46,718 nucleotides of DNA from positions 1-46,718 of the forward strand of contig CAZWSI010000017.1 of the NCBI GenBank assembly GCA_964636405.1. Direction: 5' to 3'. The DNA is from CAZKGE01 sp964636405. GTDB taxonomy: Bacteria; Bacillota; Clostridia; Christensenellales; CAG-138. Below, piece after piece: positions 24,071 through 32,127 of this stretch; the first letter of the stretch is position 1; every line of letters starts with the position of its first letter. The position numbers were made by a program, and so were the translations under genes. The notes beneath the pieces are model-generated. The model had not been told where the DNA came from. It was given only the letters and a program-made list of their open reading frames with translations, and made no database searches.

Positions 24071-25105
24071 ATGGCCAAAAAACATTTGGGCAGCCGCACG
24101 CTTACGTTTCCGAACGCGCCGCGGCTTGTCAACAGCGCATCGGTCGTAAGCGGCGCGGAGCGGGACGGCCCGCTGGGGGAGCGCTTCGATATGGCGCTCG
24201 AGGACGATACCTGGGGCGAAAAGAGCTTTGAAAAGGCGGAGTGCCGCATGTTCGAGCGCGCGGCGCGCATCGCGCTGGATAAGCAGCGGTGGGAGGAAAA
24301 GACGCTCGATTGCCTGCTGGGCGGAGATCTGCTCAACCAAATCATTACAGCCAATTATGCCGCGCGGGCGCTGGGCGCGCCCTTTCTGGGGCTGTACGGG
24401 GCCTGCTCGACCATGGCGGAATCGCTGCTTGTGGGAAGCGTGCTCGTGGACGGCGGGTATGCCGATCGCGTTGCGTGCGTGGCTTCGAGCCACTTTGCCA
24501 GCGCGGAGCGCCAGTACCGCTATCCGCTGGAGATGGGCACGACCAGTCCGCCCACAGCGCAGCACACGGTCACGGGCGCGGGCTGCGTGCTGCTTGCGGG
24601 GGCACGTTCCGGGCAGGACGGCTTTCGGCGCATCCGCGTGCGCGCCGCGACCATCGGCAAGGTGGTCGATCTCGGCATTACGGACGCCTCTAACATGGGC
24701 GCGGCCATGGCGCCAGCCGCCTGCGATACGATTGTGACCCATCTGCGCGATACCGGGCGCTGTACGAGCGATTATGATCTCATCATTACGGGCGATTTGG
24801 GCCGTTTCGGCTCGGAAATGCTCTTTTCGCTTTGTAAAGATCAGGAGGTGGACCTTTCGGGCCGCCATTTAGACTGCGGAAACCTCATTTATCACCCGGA
24901 GCAAAAGTTTGATTGCGGCGGCTCGGGCTGCGGGTGCTCCGCCGTGACGCTCGCTTCCTATTTGCTGGATCAAATGGAGCACGGCGATTGTCGGCGCATG
25001 CTCTTTTTGGCCACCGGCGCGCTGCTTTCACCCACCGCGACCATGCAGGGTGAGAGCATCCCGGGCATTGCCCACGCGGTCGTGCTGGAAAGGGAGGAGG
25101 CGTAA
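24071..25105 (+). CDS. spoVAD: Stage V sporulation protein AD
   Basis: A 344-residue thiolase-fold protein needed for dipicolinic acid uptake into the forespore. Diagnostic stretches are FPNAPRLVNSASVVSGAERDGPLG, the FDMALEDDTWGEKSFEKAE segment, LGLYGACSTMAESLL with the pocket Cys, GTTSPPTAQHTVTGAG and the C-terminal MQGESIPGIAHAV. A ribosome binding site (GGGAGG) precedes the ATG. It sits one base before spoVAE. The usual upstream spoVAC is not here; a NodB-type gene occupies its place. Confidence 0.95.
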   Translation: MAKKHLGSRTLTFPNAPRLVNSASVVSGAERDGPLGERFDMALEDDTWGEKSFEKAECRMFERAARIALDKQRWEEKTLDCLLGGDLLNQIITANYAARALGAPFLGLYGACSTMAESLLVGSVLVDGGYADRVACVASSHFASAERQYRYPLEMGTTSPPTAQHTVTGAGCVLLAGARSGQDGFRRIRVRAATIGKVVDLGITDASNMGAAMAPAACDTIVTHLRDTGRCTSDYDLIITGDLGRFGSEMLFSLCKDQEVDLSGRHLDCGNLIYHPEQKFDCGGSGCGCSAVTLASYLLDQMEHGDCRRMLFLATGALLSPTATMQGESIPGIAHAVVLEREEA

Positions 25106-25106
25106 C

Positions 25107-25469
25107 ATGGACTGGAAGCAATATCTCTTTGCGTTTCTCATCGGCGGCGCGCTGTGCGTCGTTGGCCAATTGCTTATCAGCCTCACGCGGCTCACGCCTG
25201 CGCGCATCCTCGTGCTGTACGTCACGGCGGGCGTGCTGCTGGGCGCGTTCGGCTGGTATGAAAAGCTCGTGGACCTTGCGGGCGCGGGCGCGAGCGTGCC
25301 GCTCACCGGCTTTGGCAATGCGCTTGCCAAGGGCGCGCTTGAGGGCGCGAAGGAGGACGGCGTGATCGGCGCGTTTACCGGCGGCATCAAGGCCACGGCG
25401 GGCGGCGTCGGTTCGGCCATCCTTTTCGGCTATCTCTTTGCGCTGGTTTCGCGCGCAAGAACAAAATAA
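25107..25469 (+). CDS. spoVAE: Stage V sporulation protein AE (membrane)
   Basis: A 120-residue integral membrane protein of the SpoVAC/SpoVAEB family: helices near 7-27, 33-51 and 100-116, with VGQLLISLTRLTPARILVLYV and the conserved GFGNALAKGALEGAKEDGVI, GAFTGGIKATAGG. It forms part of the channel for dipicolinic acid together with SpoVAD and SpoVAC. It starts one base after the spoVAD stop with AGGGAGGAGG upstream. The 205 bases that follow carry the promoter of the next gene. Confidence 0.93.
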   Translation: MDWKQYLFAFLIGGALCVVGQLLISLTRLTPARILVLYVTAGVLLGAFGWYEKLVDLAGAGASVPLTGFGNALAKGALEGAKEDGVIGAFTGGIKATAGGVGSAILFGYLFALVSRARTK

Positions 25470-25560
25470 ATCTGCTGCAAATGCCGAAACGGGCCTTGCG
25501 TACGCGCTTAAAATACGGATAAACCTGCGAAAAGCGCAAGGGCCGCGATATGTTCTCCAC

Positions 25561-25589
25561 TTGCCCGCGCGGCTGATATACGGTACACT
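25561..25589 (+). promoter_or_regulatory. Promoter before the glycosyltransferase gene
   Basis: TTGCCC (25561-25566) and TACACT (25584-25589) are 17 bases apart, about 85 bases before the ATG at 25675. Confidence 0.5.
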
Positions 25590-25674
25590 GCATGCAAGGC
25601 GTTTATCAGGCAAGGCTTTGGCGCGCTTGCTCCCTTGCCGCATGAAAACCGTCTATAGGAGGGGGGAACACGCC

Positions 25675-26808
25675 ATGAAGGCTTTGCTTCTCAGTTGCAG
25701 CACGGGCGAGGGACACAATCACTGCGCGCTTGCCGTGCGCGAGGCGCTGGACAGCCGCGGGCACGAAACGGAATTCCTGGATATGCTCCAGCTTTTCGGC
25801 GAGCCCGGCCCGCTCAGCATTGAAACCGTGCTCAACACCCTTTCCAGCAAAGCGCCCGAGGTGTTCGGGCTGATGTACAGGGCGGGGGAGATGTACAGCG
25901 CCACCAAGGTCACCTCGCCCGTGTACGTGGCCAACATCCGTCACGCGCGGCAGCTCGAAGCGTTTATCCGCGCGCGCGGCTACGACGCGGTGATCTGCTC
26001 GCATCTTTTTCCCATGGAAACGCTTACCTTTATCCGCCGCCGCTATGGGCTGAAGGCCAAATGCTGCGGCGTGCTTTCCGATTACGCCTGCATCCCCTTT
26101 CTGGCGGAAACGGGGCTGGACCTGTACGCGCTTCCCCACGAGGAGGTTCTGGCTGAATGCGTCAGGGCCGGCATGCCGAAGGAACGCCTCGCGGCAACGG
26201 GCATGCCCGTTGCCGGGGCGTTTTGCGCGCGCATGGACAAGCCCGCCGCGCGGGAAGCGCTGGGGCTGCCCAAGGACAAAAAGCTGTATCTCATTATGAC
26301 GGGCGGCATCGGCTGCGGGGACGCGCTCGCGCTTTGCGACGCGATTTTGAAGGTTCCCTGCGACGGCGCGCTTTTATGCGTGCTCGCCGGGCGCAACGCG
26401 GAGCTGCTGGAACGGCTCGGGGCGAAATACGGCGCGGGCGGGCCCGTGCTGGCCGTTCCCTATACGGATCAGGTCGCTGTGTATATGAGCGCCGCGGACG
26501 TGCTTTTGACCAAGGCGGGCGGCATTTCCAGCTCGGAGGCCGCCGTATTCAACGTGCCTATGGTGCACACCATGGCTATCCCGGGCGTGGAAACGCTCAA
26601 CGCCGCGTTCTTTGCAAGGCACGGCATGTCTTTTTTTGCTCGCAGCGAGGATGAGGCGGCGCGCTGTGCCGATCGCCTTATGTATGACGGGGCTGCCGCC
26701 GCGCGCATGCTTGCAGCGCAGCGCGCCTGCGTGCCGCAAGACGGCGCGGCGCGCATAGCCGCCCGGGTGGAGGCGCTTTTCACAAACGGATCGGAAAAAA
26801 GCGGCTAA
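25675..26808 (+). CDS. MGDG synthase/UgtP-like glycosyltransferase
   Basis: A 377-residue GT-B enzyme. The N-terminal half matches the MGDG synthase domain (LLSCSTGEGHNHCALAVREAL, the acceptor-lipid side; VICSHLFPMETL). The C-terminal half is GT28-like, with LIMTGGIGCGDA, VPYTDQVAVYMSAADVLLTKAGG and ISSSEA, the nucleotide-sugar binding region. Relatives add glucose or galactose to diacylglycerol to make glycolipid anchors of lipoteichoic acid. The exact donor is not evident. The ATG at 25675 follows AGGAGGGGGG. It overlaps the convergent HAD gene by four bases. A cytoplasmic-face membrane-associated enzyme is expected. Confidence 0.85.
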   Translation: MKALLLSCSTGEGHNHCALAVREALDSRGHETEFLDMLQLFGEPGPLSIETVLNTLSSKAPEVFGLMYRAGEMYSATKVTSPVYVANIRHARQLEAFIRARGYDAVICSHLFPMETLTFIRRRYGLKAKCCGVLSDYACIPFLAETGLDLYALPHEEVLAECVRAGMPKERLAATGMPVAGAFCARMDKPAAREALGLPKDKKLYLIMTGGIGCGDALALCDAILKVPCDGALLCVLAGRNAELLERLGAKYGAGGPVLAVPYTDQVAVYMSAADVLLTKAGGISSSEAAVFNVPMVHTMAIPGVETLNAAFFARHGMSFFARSEDEAARCADRLMYDGAAAARMLAAQRACVPQDGAARIAARVEALFTNGSEKSG

Positions 26809-27422
26809 ACGCGCACGCCCTTTGCCCGCAGCGCGTCGATCAGCTCCGCGTACTGAAAATGGGAAAGGCAGAAGCCGTCCATACCCGCGTTGCGCGCGCC
26901 TTGAATATTGGCGGGCAGGTCGTCTACAAAAAAGCAGGCGGCGGGGTCGAGCCCGTAGGTGGAAAACAGCGTGCGGTAGATCTCAGGGTTCGGCTTGACC
27001 TGCCGGACCTTGGCCGAGATAATTTCTCCGTCGAGCAGGGAGAAAATGGGCATGGCCTTGCTGTAGGAATACCAGCGGATGCTGGCGTTGGAGAGCAGGT
27101 ATTGCCGATAGCCGTTCGCCTTTAAGCGGCGCACAAGGCGGTCGGCCTCCGGATCGGGCCAAAAATTGGCGGGCTCGCACCAAACGCGGTATAGCGTCTC
27201 CACCGTTTTGCGCAGCCGTTCGGGCAGCCTTGCCCTGGCCGCCTCCACCACCTCGTCCTCCGTAACCGCGCCCCGGTCGAGCAGGGCCCACTCGGGCGAA
27301 AGAAACAGCGCTTCGATGAGCAGTTTACGGTCCGGCTCCGAATCGCATACGGACGCCGCCATTTTCTCGTTGTCGTAGTGCAAAAGCACATTTCCCATGT
27401 CGTAAACGATATTTTGAATCAT
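26805..27422 (-). CDS. HAD-superfamily phosphatase-like hydrolase
   Basis: A 205-residue HAD subfamily IA protein. Motif I is IVYDMGNVLL, where the usual second Asp is replaced by Gly, as in the YihX-like branch (DxGNV). Motif II is LLSNAS, motif III is the Lys in RQVKPNPEIY and motif IV is FFVDDLPANIQGA. A helical cap lies between motifs I and II. YihX-type enzymes dephosphorylate sugar phosphates; the substrate here is unknown. A TATACT with extended TGG (27458-27453 on this strand) is its likely -10. AAAGGAAG precedes the ATG. Confidence 0.85.
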   Translation of the reverse strand: MIQNIVYDMGNVLLHYDNEKMAASVCDSEPDRKLLIEALFLSPEWALLDRGAVTEDEVVEAARARLPERLRKTVETLYRVWCEPANFWPDPEADRLVRRLKANGYRQYLLSNASIRWYSYSKAMPIFSLLDGEIISAKVRQVKPNPEIYRTLFSTYGLDPAACFFVDDLPANIQGARNAGMDGFCLSHFQYAELIDALRAKGVRV

Positions 27423-27480
27423 GCGTGCTTCCTTTCAACTCTGGGTTTTACGAGTATACCACAAAATTCGACTGGATTCA

Positions 27481-27509
27481 TTGCGCTTTGGCAAAATGTA
27501 TGTTATATT
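27481..27509 (+). promoter_or_regulatory. Promoter of the AbgB-like gene
   Basis: TTGCGC (27481-27486) and TATATT (27504-27509) are exactly 17 bases apart, giving a leader of about 45 bases to the ATG at 27562. Confidence 0.7.
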
Positions 27510-27561
27510 TTAAGCCATCCTTTTCATTTAATCAATTGATTCGACTTATAGGGAGGTCTTT

Positions 27562-28992
27562 ATGCAAACAAAGCCAGTAGTGGACGCAATCGAAAGCCGG
27601 AGGGGCATGCTCGCGGGGCTTAGCGACGCGATTTGGGATTATGCCGAAACGCTCTTCACCGAAAAACGCTCGGCGGCCGCGCTTTGCGAAGCGCTCCGCA
27701 GTGAGGGCTTTACCGTAACCGAGGGCGTGGCCGGGCTGGACACGGCCTTTACGGGCTCGTTTGGGAGCGGCAGGCCCATAATCGGCTTTCTTGGCGAATA
27801 CGACGCGCTGTACGGCATGAGCCAGACGGCCGACGTGGTGTGCGAGGAGCCGCTCGTGAAGGGCGCGCCCGGCCACGGCTGTGGGCACAACCTCCTGGGC
27901 GTAGGCTCGCTTGCCGCCGCCATCGCCGTGAAGGAATATCTCAAGAGCACCGGCCGCCCCGGCACGGTCGTGTATTTCGGCACGCCCGGCGAGGAGGGCG
28001 GCTCCGGCAAGGCGTTTATGGCGCGCGAGGGCGTGTTTGGCGACCTCGACGCGGCGCTGACCTGGCATCCCTATTACATCAATCAGGTGCGCACCAACAG
28101 CTCGCTTGCCAACATTCAGGCCTGCTTCCGCTTCCGGGGCCGCAGCGCGCACGCGTCCGCCGTGCCGCACATGGGCAGGAGCGCGCTCGACGGGCTGGAG
28201 CTGATGAACGTGGGCGTAAACTTTATGCGCGAGCACGTCACGCCGGATGTGCGCGTGCACTACGCCGTAACCGATACGGGCGGCCGCTCGCCCAACGTCG
28301 TGCAGGCCAGCGCGGAGGCCATCTATCTGTGCCGCGCCAATTCCATCGACCGCGCGCAGAAGGTGTATGAATGGGTGTGCGACATTGCCCGCGGCGCGGC
28401 GCTCATGACGCAGACCGAGGTGGAGATCGTCTTTATGAAAGCCTGCTCCAATATTATCCAGAACAATGTGCTCGAGCGCGTGCTCGACGACAGCCTCTTT
28501 GCCGTTCCCATGTTTGAGCTTACCGAGGAGGAGGCCGCCGCAAAGCGCGCCTTCCGGGACACCGTGCCGCTTTCGAAGGCTGCCAACGACGACTTTATCC
28601 ATCGTTACGGCGATGTGGCCGTGGAAACGCTCAAGGCCAACTGCATGCGGCCCTTCTATAACTTCCCCGTGCACTGCCAGCCCAGCGACGAGGTGAGCCC
28701 CGCCTCCACAGACGTTGGCGACGTGAGCTGGGTGTGTCCCACCGCCCAATTGAGCATCGCGACCCAATCGCCGCACGCGCCGGGCCATTCCTGGCAGGTG
28801 GTGGCGCAGGGGAAGGACTCCGTATCGCACAAGGGCATGCTTTTTGCGGGCGAGGTGCTGGCAAGCGCCGCAATCCGGCTCATGGAGGAGCCGGGGCTGC
28901 TCGAAAAGGCGAAGGAGGAGTTTACGCGGCGCGTCGGTAAAAAGGGCTATGTGTGCCCCATTCCCAGGGACGTGAAGCCCCAAACCATGTAA
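27562..28992 (+). CDS. AbgB-like M20 amidohydrolase
   Basis: A 476-residue metallopeptidase-family amidohydrolase close to AbgB, the p-aminobenzoyl-glutamate hydrolase subunit B. Metal and catalytic motifs are GHGCGHNLLG, GTPGEEGGSGK and ALTWHPYYIN. The lid dimerisation domain starts near FRFRGRSAHASAVPHMGRSAL. The C-terminal SPHAPGHSWQVVAQGKDSVSHKG is typical of AbgB. It probably hydrolyses an N-acyl or dipeptide-like amide in the cytoplasm. The following peptide ABC transporter may supply substrate, although it has its own promoter. GGGAGG precedes the ATG. Confidence 0.88.
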   Translation: MQTKPVVDAIESRRGMLAGLSDAIWDYAETLFTEKRSAAALCEALRSEGFTVTEGVAGLDTAFTGSFGSGRPIIGFLGEYDALYGMSQTADVVCEEPLVKGAPGHGCGHNLLGVGSLAAAIAVKEYLKSTGRPGTVVYFGTPGEEGGSGKAFMAREGVFGDLDAALTWHPYYINQVRTNSSLANIQACFRFRGRSAHASAVPHMGRSALDGLELMNVGVNFMREHVTPDVRVHYAVTDTGGRSPNVVQASAEAIYLCRANSIDRAQKVYEWVCDIARGAALMTQTEVEIVFMKACSNIIQNNVLERVLDDSLFAVPMFELTEEEAAAKRAFRDTVPLSKAANDDFIHRYGDVAVETLKANCMRPFYNFPVHCQPSDEVSPASTDVGDVSWVCPTAQLSIATQSPHAPGHSWQVVAQGKDSVSHKGMLFAGEVLASAAIRLMEEPGLLEKAKEEFTRRVGKKGYVCPIPRDVKPQTM

Positions 28993-29033
28993 CAATCGGG
29001 AAGCATGCGCGAAAACTGCCAAAGGTTGAGTCT

Positions 29034-29061
29034 TTGCAAGCGCTTTCCTACGTGATAAAAT
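29034..29061 (+). promoter_or_regulatory. opp promoter overlapped by a cre-like site
   Basis: TTGCAA (29034-29039) and TAAAAT (29056-29061), spaced by 16, form the promoter. TGCAAGCGCTTTCC (29035-29048) lies across the -35 and spacer and differs from the palindromic cre sequence TGAAAGCGCTTTCA at only two positions. This suggests carbon catabolite repression by CcpA. Confidence 0.6.
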
Positions 29062-29144
29062 AAACTACGCAGCTTTTTCAACCCCAACGAACCCTTGCAC
29101 CAAACAGTCCGTTCTCGTGCCCATACGAGAGAAAGGGAAAACAG

Positions 29145-30962
29145 ATGAAAAAGATCGTTGTATGGATACTCTGTCTCATGATGCTTGCGACGTTTGCCGC
29201 ATGCGGCGGCAAGGGCGGCGCAGGCTCGACGGGCGCGCCGGCGGCTTCCGGCGGCGGCACGGCCTCGCAGGGCGCGGCGGAGGGCGGCGCCGCGGCAGAA
29301 GCGCCGCAGGGCGAAAAGATTTTCAAATGGGTCAGCGGCAGCCGCGATACCTGCATCAACCCGCATGACGCCAACGCCATGGGCAACCTCGAGATTGTCG
29401 ATCTGCTCGTCGCGCCGCTGTATCACTACGCCGTGTCCGAGGACAGGCTTCGCGCCGAGGTGCGGCCCTGTCTCGCGCTGGGCGAGCCGGAGAGCGAGGA
29501 CGGCGTCAACTGGACGATTCATCTGAATCCCGAGGCCAAGTGGGCAAACGGCGAGGCCATCACGGCGGATACCTTCATGTATTCTTGGAAAATGGCGCTC
29601 GATCCGCAAATTATGTACAGCACCAACAGCGCGGTTGCGGAAATGTACGTCGCCGTGGTAAACGCCAAGGCCTATTATACGCAGGCGTCGGATAAAACGA
29701 CCGTGGCGTGGGAGGACGTGGGCTTTAAAAAGATCGACGAGCACACGCTGTCCGTGACGACGGATCAGAAATACACCGTCACCGACATGATGCGCCACTT
29801 CGCCCAGCGCTGCACAGCGCCCGTGTATGAGCCCATGTACGAAGCCGGCATGAACGAAAAGCGCAGCGGCACAAACTACGGCACGTCGCTCGAGAACTAT
29901 ATGTGCTCTGGCATGTTCGTGATTACGGAGTGGACCAAGGGTTCCAAGGCCGTGCTGGAGAAGAACGACAACTATATTTTCGCGGATGATATCAAGGTGG
30001 ACGGCGTGACCCGCCGCGTGGTCGTCGACGAAGCTACGCGCCTCGAGCTCTTTGAAAGCGGCGAGAGCGACTATGTCAACCTCGGCACAAACGGCCTTGC
30101 CAAGTATGGAGAGGACGAGCGTACGGTTTCCTACGATCAAAAGACCATCCGCATGCTCGAGGTCAATCTGGCGAACCCTGAAAAGGAGATTTTGCAGGAT
30201 GCGACCTTCCGCAAGGCGCTCTACTACGCCATCGACCGCGGCACCATCGCCAAGCTGGCCCTGGCGACGCCCGCCACCTTCTTTATCTCGGGCGCGGCCA
30301 TCATCTACAGCGACGGCACGCGCTACCGCGACCTGCCCGAGGCTACGGACTGGCTGCCCGCCAACAATGGCTACGACCCCGCGCTTGCCAAAAAATACTT
30401 TGACGAGGCCATGGCGGCGCATAACCTGACGAGCATCGAGCTGTCCATCAGCTATACGGAGAGCTACGATCATCTGCGCGTATCGAGCGAGTATCTGCAA
30501 AACCAGCTCCCGAAGGTTTTCGGTGAGGACAAGGTGAAGGTGACCTTGCAGGCCATGAGCCACGACGCGCTGCTGGATATGATGAAGAATACCCAGTCGC
30601 AGTCCTCCACGGATTGGGATCTGTGCTGGTCGGGCCGCTTCCCGGCGGCGGAAACCTTCCAGCCCTTCCGCAAATTCTCCTATTACCGCAGCACCGACGT
30701 GGGCCGCTACGCCAACTATACCAATACCTTCCTCGACGAGAGTTATCCGCTCTTCCTCACCGACGATTACCGCTTTGACGAGCAGAAGATGAAGGAGCTC
30801 ACCGTCGAGGTGGAGAAATCCATCATTCTGGACAACGTTACGGTCATCCCCGTGTTCCAGGAGAAGGGCAACGATATCTTCTCCGATCGCATTGCGCTGG
30901 CTGTAGACGGCTACATAAACACCCTCGGCTGGGCATGGATGTACGCTGATATCGTGGAATAA
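29145..30962 (+). CDS. oppA: Oligopeptide-binding lipoprotein OppA
   Basis: A 605-residue solute-binding protein of family 5. The lipoprotein signal ends at the lipobox FAAC (Cys about 20). A Gly/Ala-rich tether of about 35 residues leads to the binding domain, opening FKWVSGSRDTCINPHDANAM and including LRAEVRPCLALGEPESEDGVNWTIHL-type family sequence, WANGEAITADTFMYSWKMAL and the late FRKALYYAIDRGTIAKL. It binds oligopeptides outside the cell and hands them to OppBC. AAAGGGA precedes the ATG. A strong stem-loop follows the stop, as often after binding-protein genes. Confidence 0.92.
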   Translation: MKKIVVWILCLMMLATFAACGGKGGAGSTGAPAASGGGTASQGAAEGGAAAEAPQGEKIFKWVSGSRDTCINPHDANAMGNLEIVDLLVAPLYHYAVSEDRLRAEVRPCLALGEPESEDGVNWTIHLNPEAKWANGEAITADTFMYSWKMALDPQIMYSTNSAVAEMYVAVVNAKAYYTQASDKTTVAWEDVGFKKIDEHTLSVTTDQKYTVTDMMRHFAQRCTAPVYEPMYEAGMNEKRSGTNYGTSLENYMCSGMFVITEWTKGSKAVLEKNDNYIFADDIKVDGVTRRVVVDEATRLELFESGESDYVNLGTNGLAKYGEDERTVSYDQKTIRMLEVNLANPEKEILQDATFRKALYYAIDRGTIAKLALATPATFFISGAAIIYSDGTRYRDLPEATDWLPANNGYDPALAKKYFDEAMAAHNLTSIELSISYTESYDHLRVSSEYLQNQLPKVFGEDKVKVTLQAMSHDALLDMMKNTQSQSSTDWDLCWSGRFPAAETFQPFRKFSYYRSTDVGRYANYTNTFLDESYPLFLTDDYRFDEQKMKELTVEVEKSIILDNVTVIPVFQEKGNDIFSDRIALAVDGYINTLGWAWMYADIVE

Positions 30963-30984
30963 ACGGGTTTGTCAAACCCAAGCC

Positions 30985-31020
30985 GGAGGGAGCGGTGCGC
31001 TGCGCCGTTCCGCTCCCTCC
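30985..31020 (+). terminator. Strong stem-loop after oppA
   Basis: GGAGGGAGCGG (30985-30995) and CCGCTCCCTCC (31010-31020) form a perfect 11-bp stem. A small hairpin (GGGTTT/AAACCC, 30965-30979) precedes it and AGGGCC/GGCCCT (31042-31056) follows. No T-run is present, so mRNA stabilisation or partial termination between oppA and oppB is likely. Confidence 0.65.
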
Positions 31021-31080
31021 GCTCATTCGGTTCCGCCCGTAAGGGCCGCTGGCCCTGTTTGCGGACAGAGCCTGCGGGAA

Positions 31081-31176
31081 TTTTGCCGCAGAGGGCGGTC
31101 GTTTCGCTGATGCGAAACCAGCCACAACTCCGATAGAGGGGATGCTTTCGCAGTTGCGAAAGCCACGGTCATAAGC
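31081..31176 (+). other. Structured intergenic element, copy B
   Basis: Second copy of the element at 11745-11843, here between oppA and oppB. TTTCGC/GCGAAA (31102-31107 with 31112-31117) and GCTTTCGC/GCGAAAGC (31144-31151 with 31156-31163) replace the TTTTGC-type stems of copy A, with both arms of each stem changed together. The linker CCAGCCACAA and the final GGTCATA before the start codon are nearly unchanged. The outer helix of copy A lacks its 5' arm here. Confidence 0.75.
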
Positions 31177-32127
31177 ATGATCAAATATATCATCAAACGG
31201 CTGTTTGCCGCGTTATTGACGCTTTTCGTCATTCTGACGGTGGCGTTTTGCGTGGTGCGGCTCATGCCGGGCAGCGTATATGAAGATCCAAACCTCGATC
31301 CCGAGATCGTGCGCATGCTCGAGGAGCGCGCGCATCTGCACGAGCCCATCCCGGTGCAGTACCTCTACTTTATGGAGGGGATCCTCTTTGAAAACGATTG
31401 GGGCACCTCCGTCAAGGTGGAGCCGGGCACGCCGGCCTTTACGGTGCTGATTAACCGCATCCCGGTGTCGCTGGAGCTGAATCTGATTTCTCTGCTCATC
31501 TCCATTCCGCTGGGTATCATCTTCGGCACCATTGCGGCCCTCAAAAAGAAAAGGCTTGCCGATACCCTCACGTCCATCGGCGTCATCATATGCATATCGG
31601 TGCCATCCTTCGTGTTCGCATCGCTTATGCAGTATTTTCTCGCGTATAAGCTCGGGTGGTTTCCCATTCTGTACGAGCCGGGCGCGGTGTTTTCCGAGGT
31701 GGCGCACTCCATGGTGCTGCCCATTGTCGCGCTCTCGCTCCATCCCGTGGCGACGATTACGCGCTATCTGCGCGGCGAGCTGATCGAGGTTCTAAGCTCG
31801 GAATACATGGTGCTTGCGCGCACCAAGGGCCTTACGCAGGCGCAGGCCACCATACGGCATGCGTTTCGCAACGCCTCGCTTCCGCTTATGAACATCATCA
31901 TTCCGATGTTCGCGCATATCCTCGGCGGCTCGATGGTCATCGAGCGGCTGTTCTCCATTCCCGGCGTAGGCGGCCTCATGATCAACGCCATCAACAACAG
32001 CGACCATTCCCTGACCATCGCCACGCTGCTGTTTTACGCCATGATTTCCATACTGACCACGCTGATTGTCGACATTTCCTACGGCCTCGTCGATCCGCGC
32101 GTGAGAGTGGGGGCGAAAAAAGAATGA
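31177..32127 (+). CDS. oppB: Oligopeptide ABC permease OppB
   Basis: A 316-residue permease with six helices. It starts MIKYIIKRLFAALLTLFVIL and has the OppB markers MPGSVYEDPNLDPE, LEERAHLHEPIPVQY, the coupling loop EYMVLARTKGLTQAQATIRH and GGSMVIERLFSIPGVGGLM. It forms the membrane channel with OppC. The ATG is directly preceded by structured element B rather than by a normal ribosome binding site; the nearest purine-rich site (AGAGGGGA, 31135-31142) is separated by a hairpin. Its stop overlaps oppC as ATGA. Confidence 0.92.
   Translation: MIKYIIKRLFAALLTLFVILTVAFCVVRLMPGSVYEDPNLDPEIVRMLEERAHLHEPIPVQYLYFMEGILFENDWGTSVKVEPGTPAFTVLINRIPVSLELNLISLLISIPLGIIFGTIAALKKKRLADTLTSIGVIICISVPSFVFASLMQYFLAYKLGWFPILYEPGAVFSEVAHSMVLPIVALSLHPVATITRYLRGELIEVLSSEYMVLARTKGLTQAQATIRHAFRNASLPLMNIIIPMFAHILGGSMVIERLFSIPGVGGLMINAINNSDHSLTIATLLFYAMISILTTLIVDISYGLVDPRVRVGAKKE

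Noticed and set aside
22898..24868. Reverse ORF of 656 codons
   Set aside because: It lies antisense to the triple NodB gene and spoVAD, which are recognised proteins. Its His/Arg/Ala-rich composition is typical of GC-rich shadow frames.
28947..30563. Reverse ORF of 538 codons
   Set aside because: Antisense to oppA, crosses the opp promoter, and shows no family motif.
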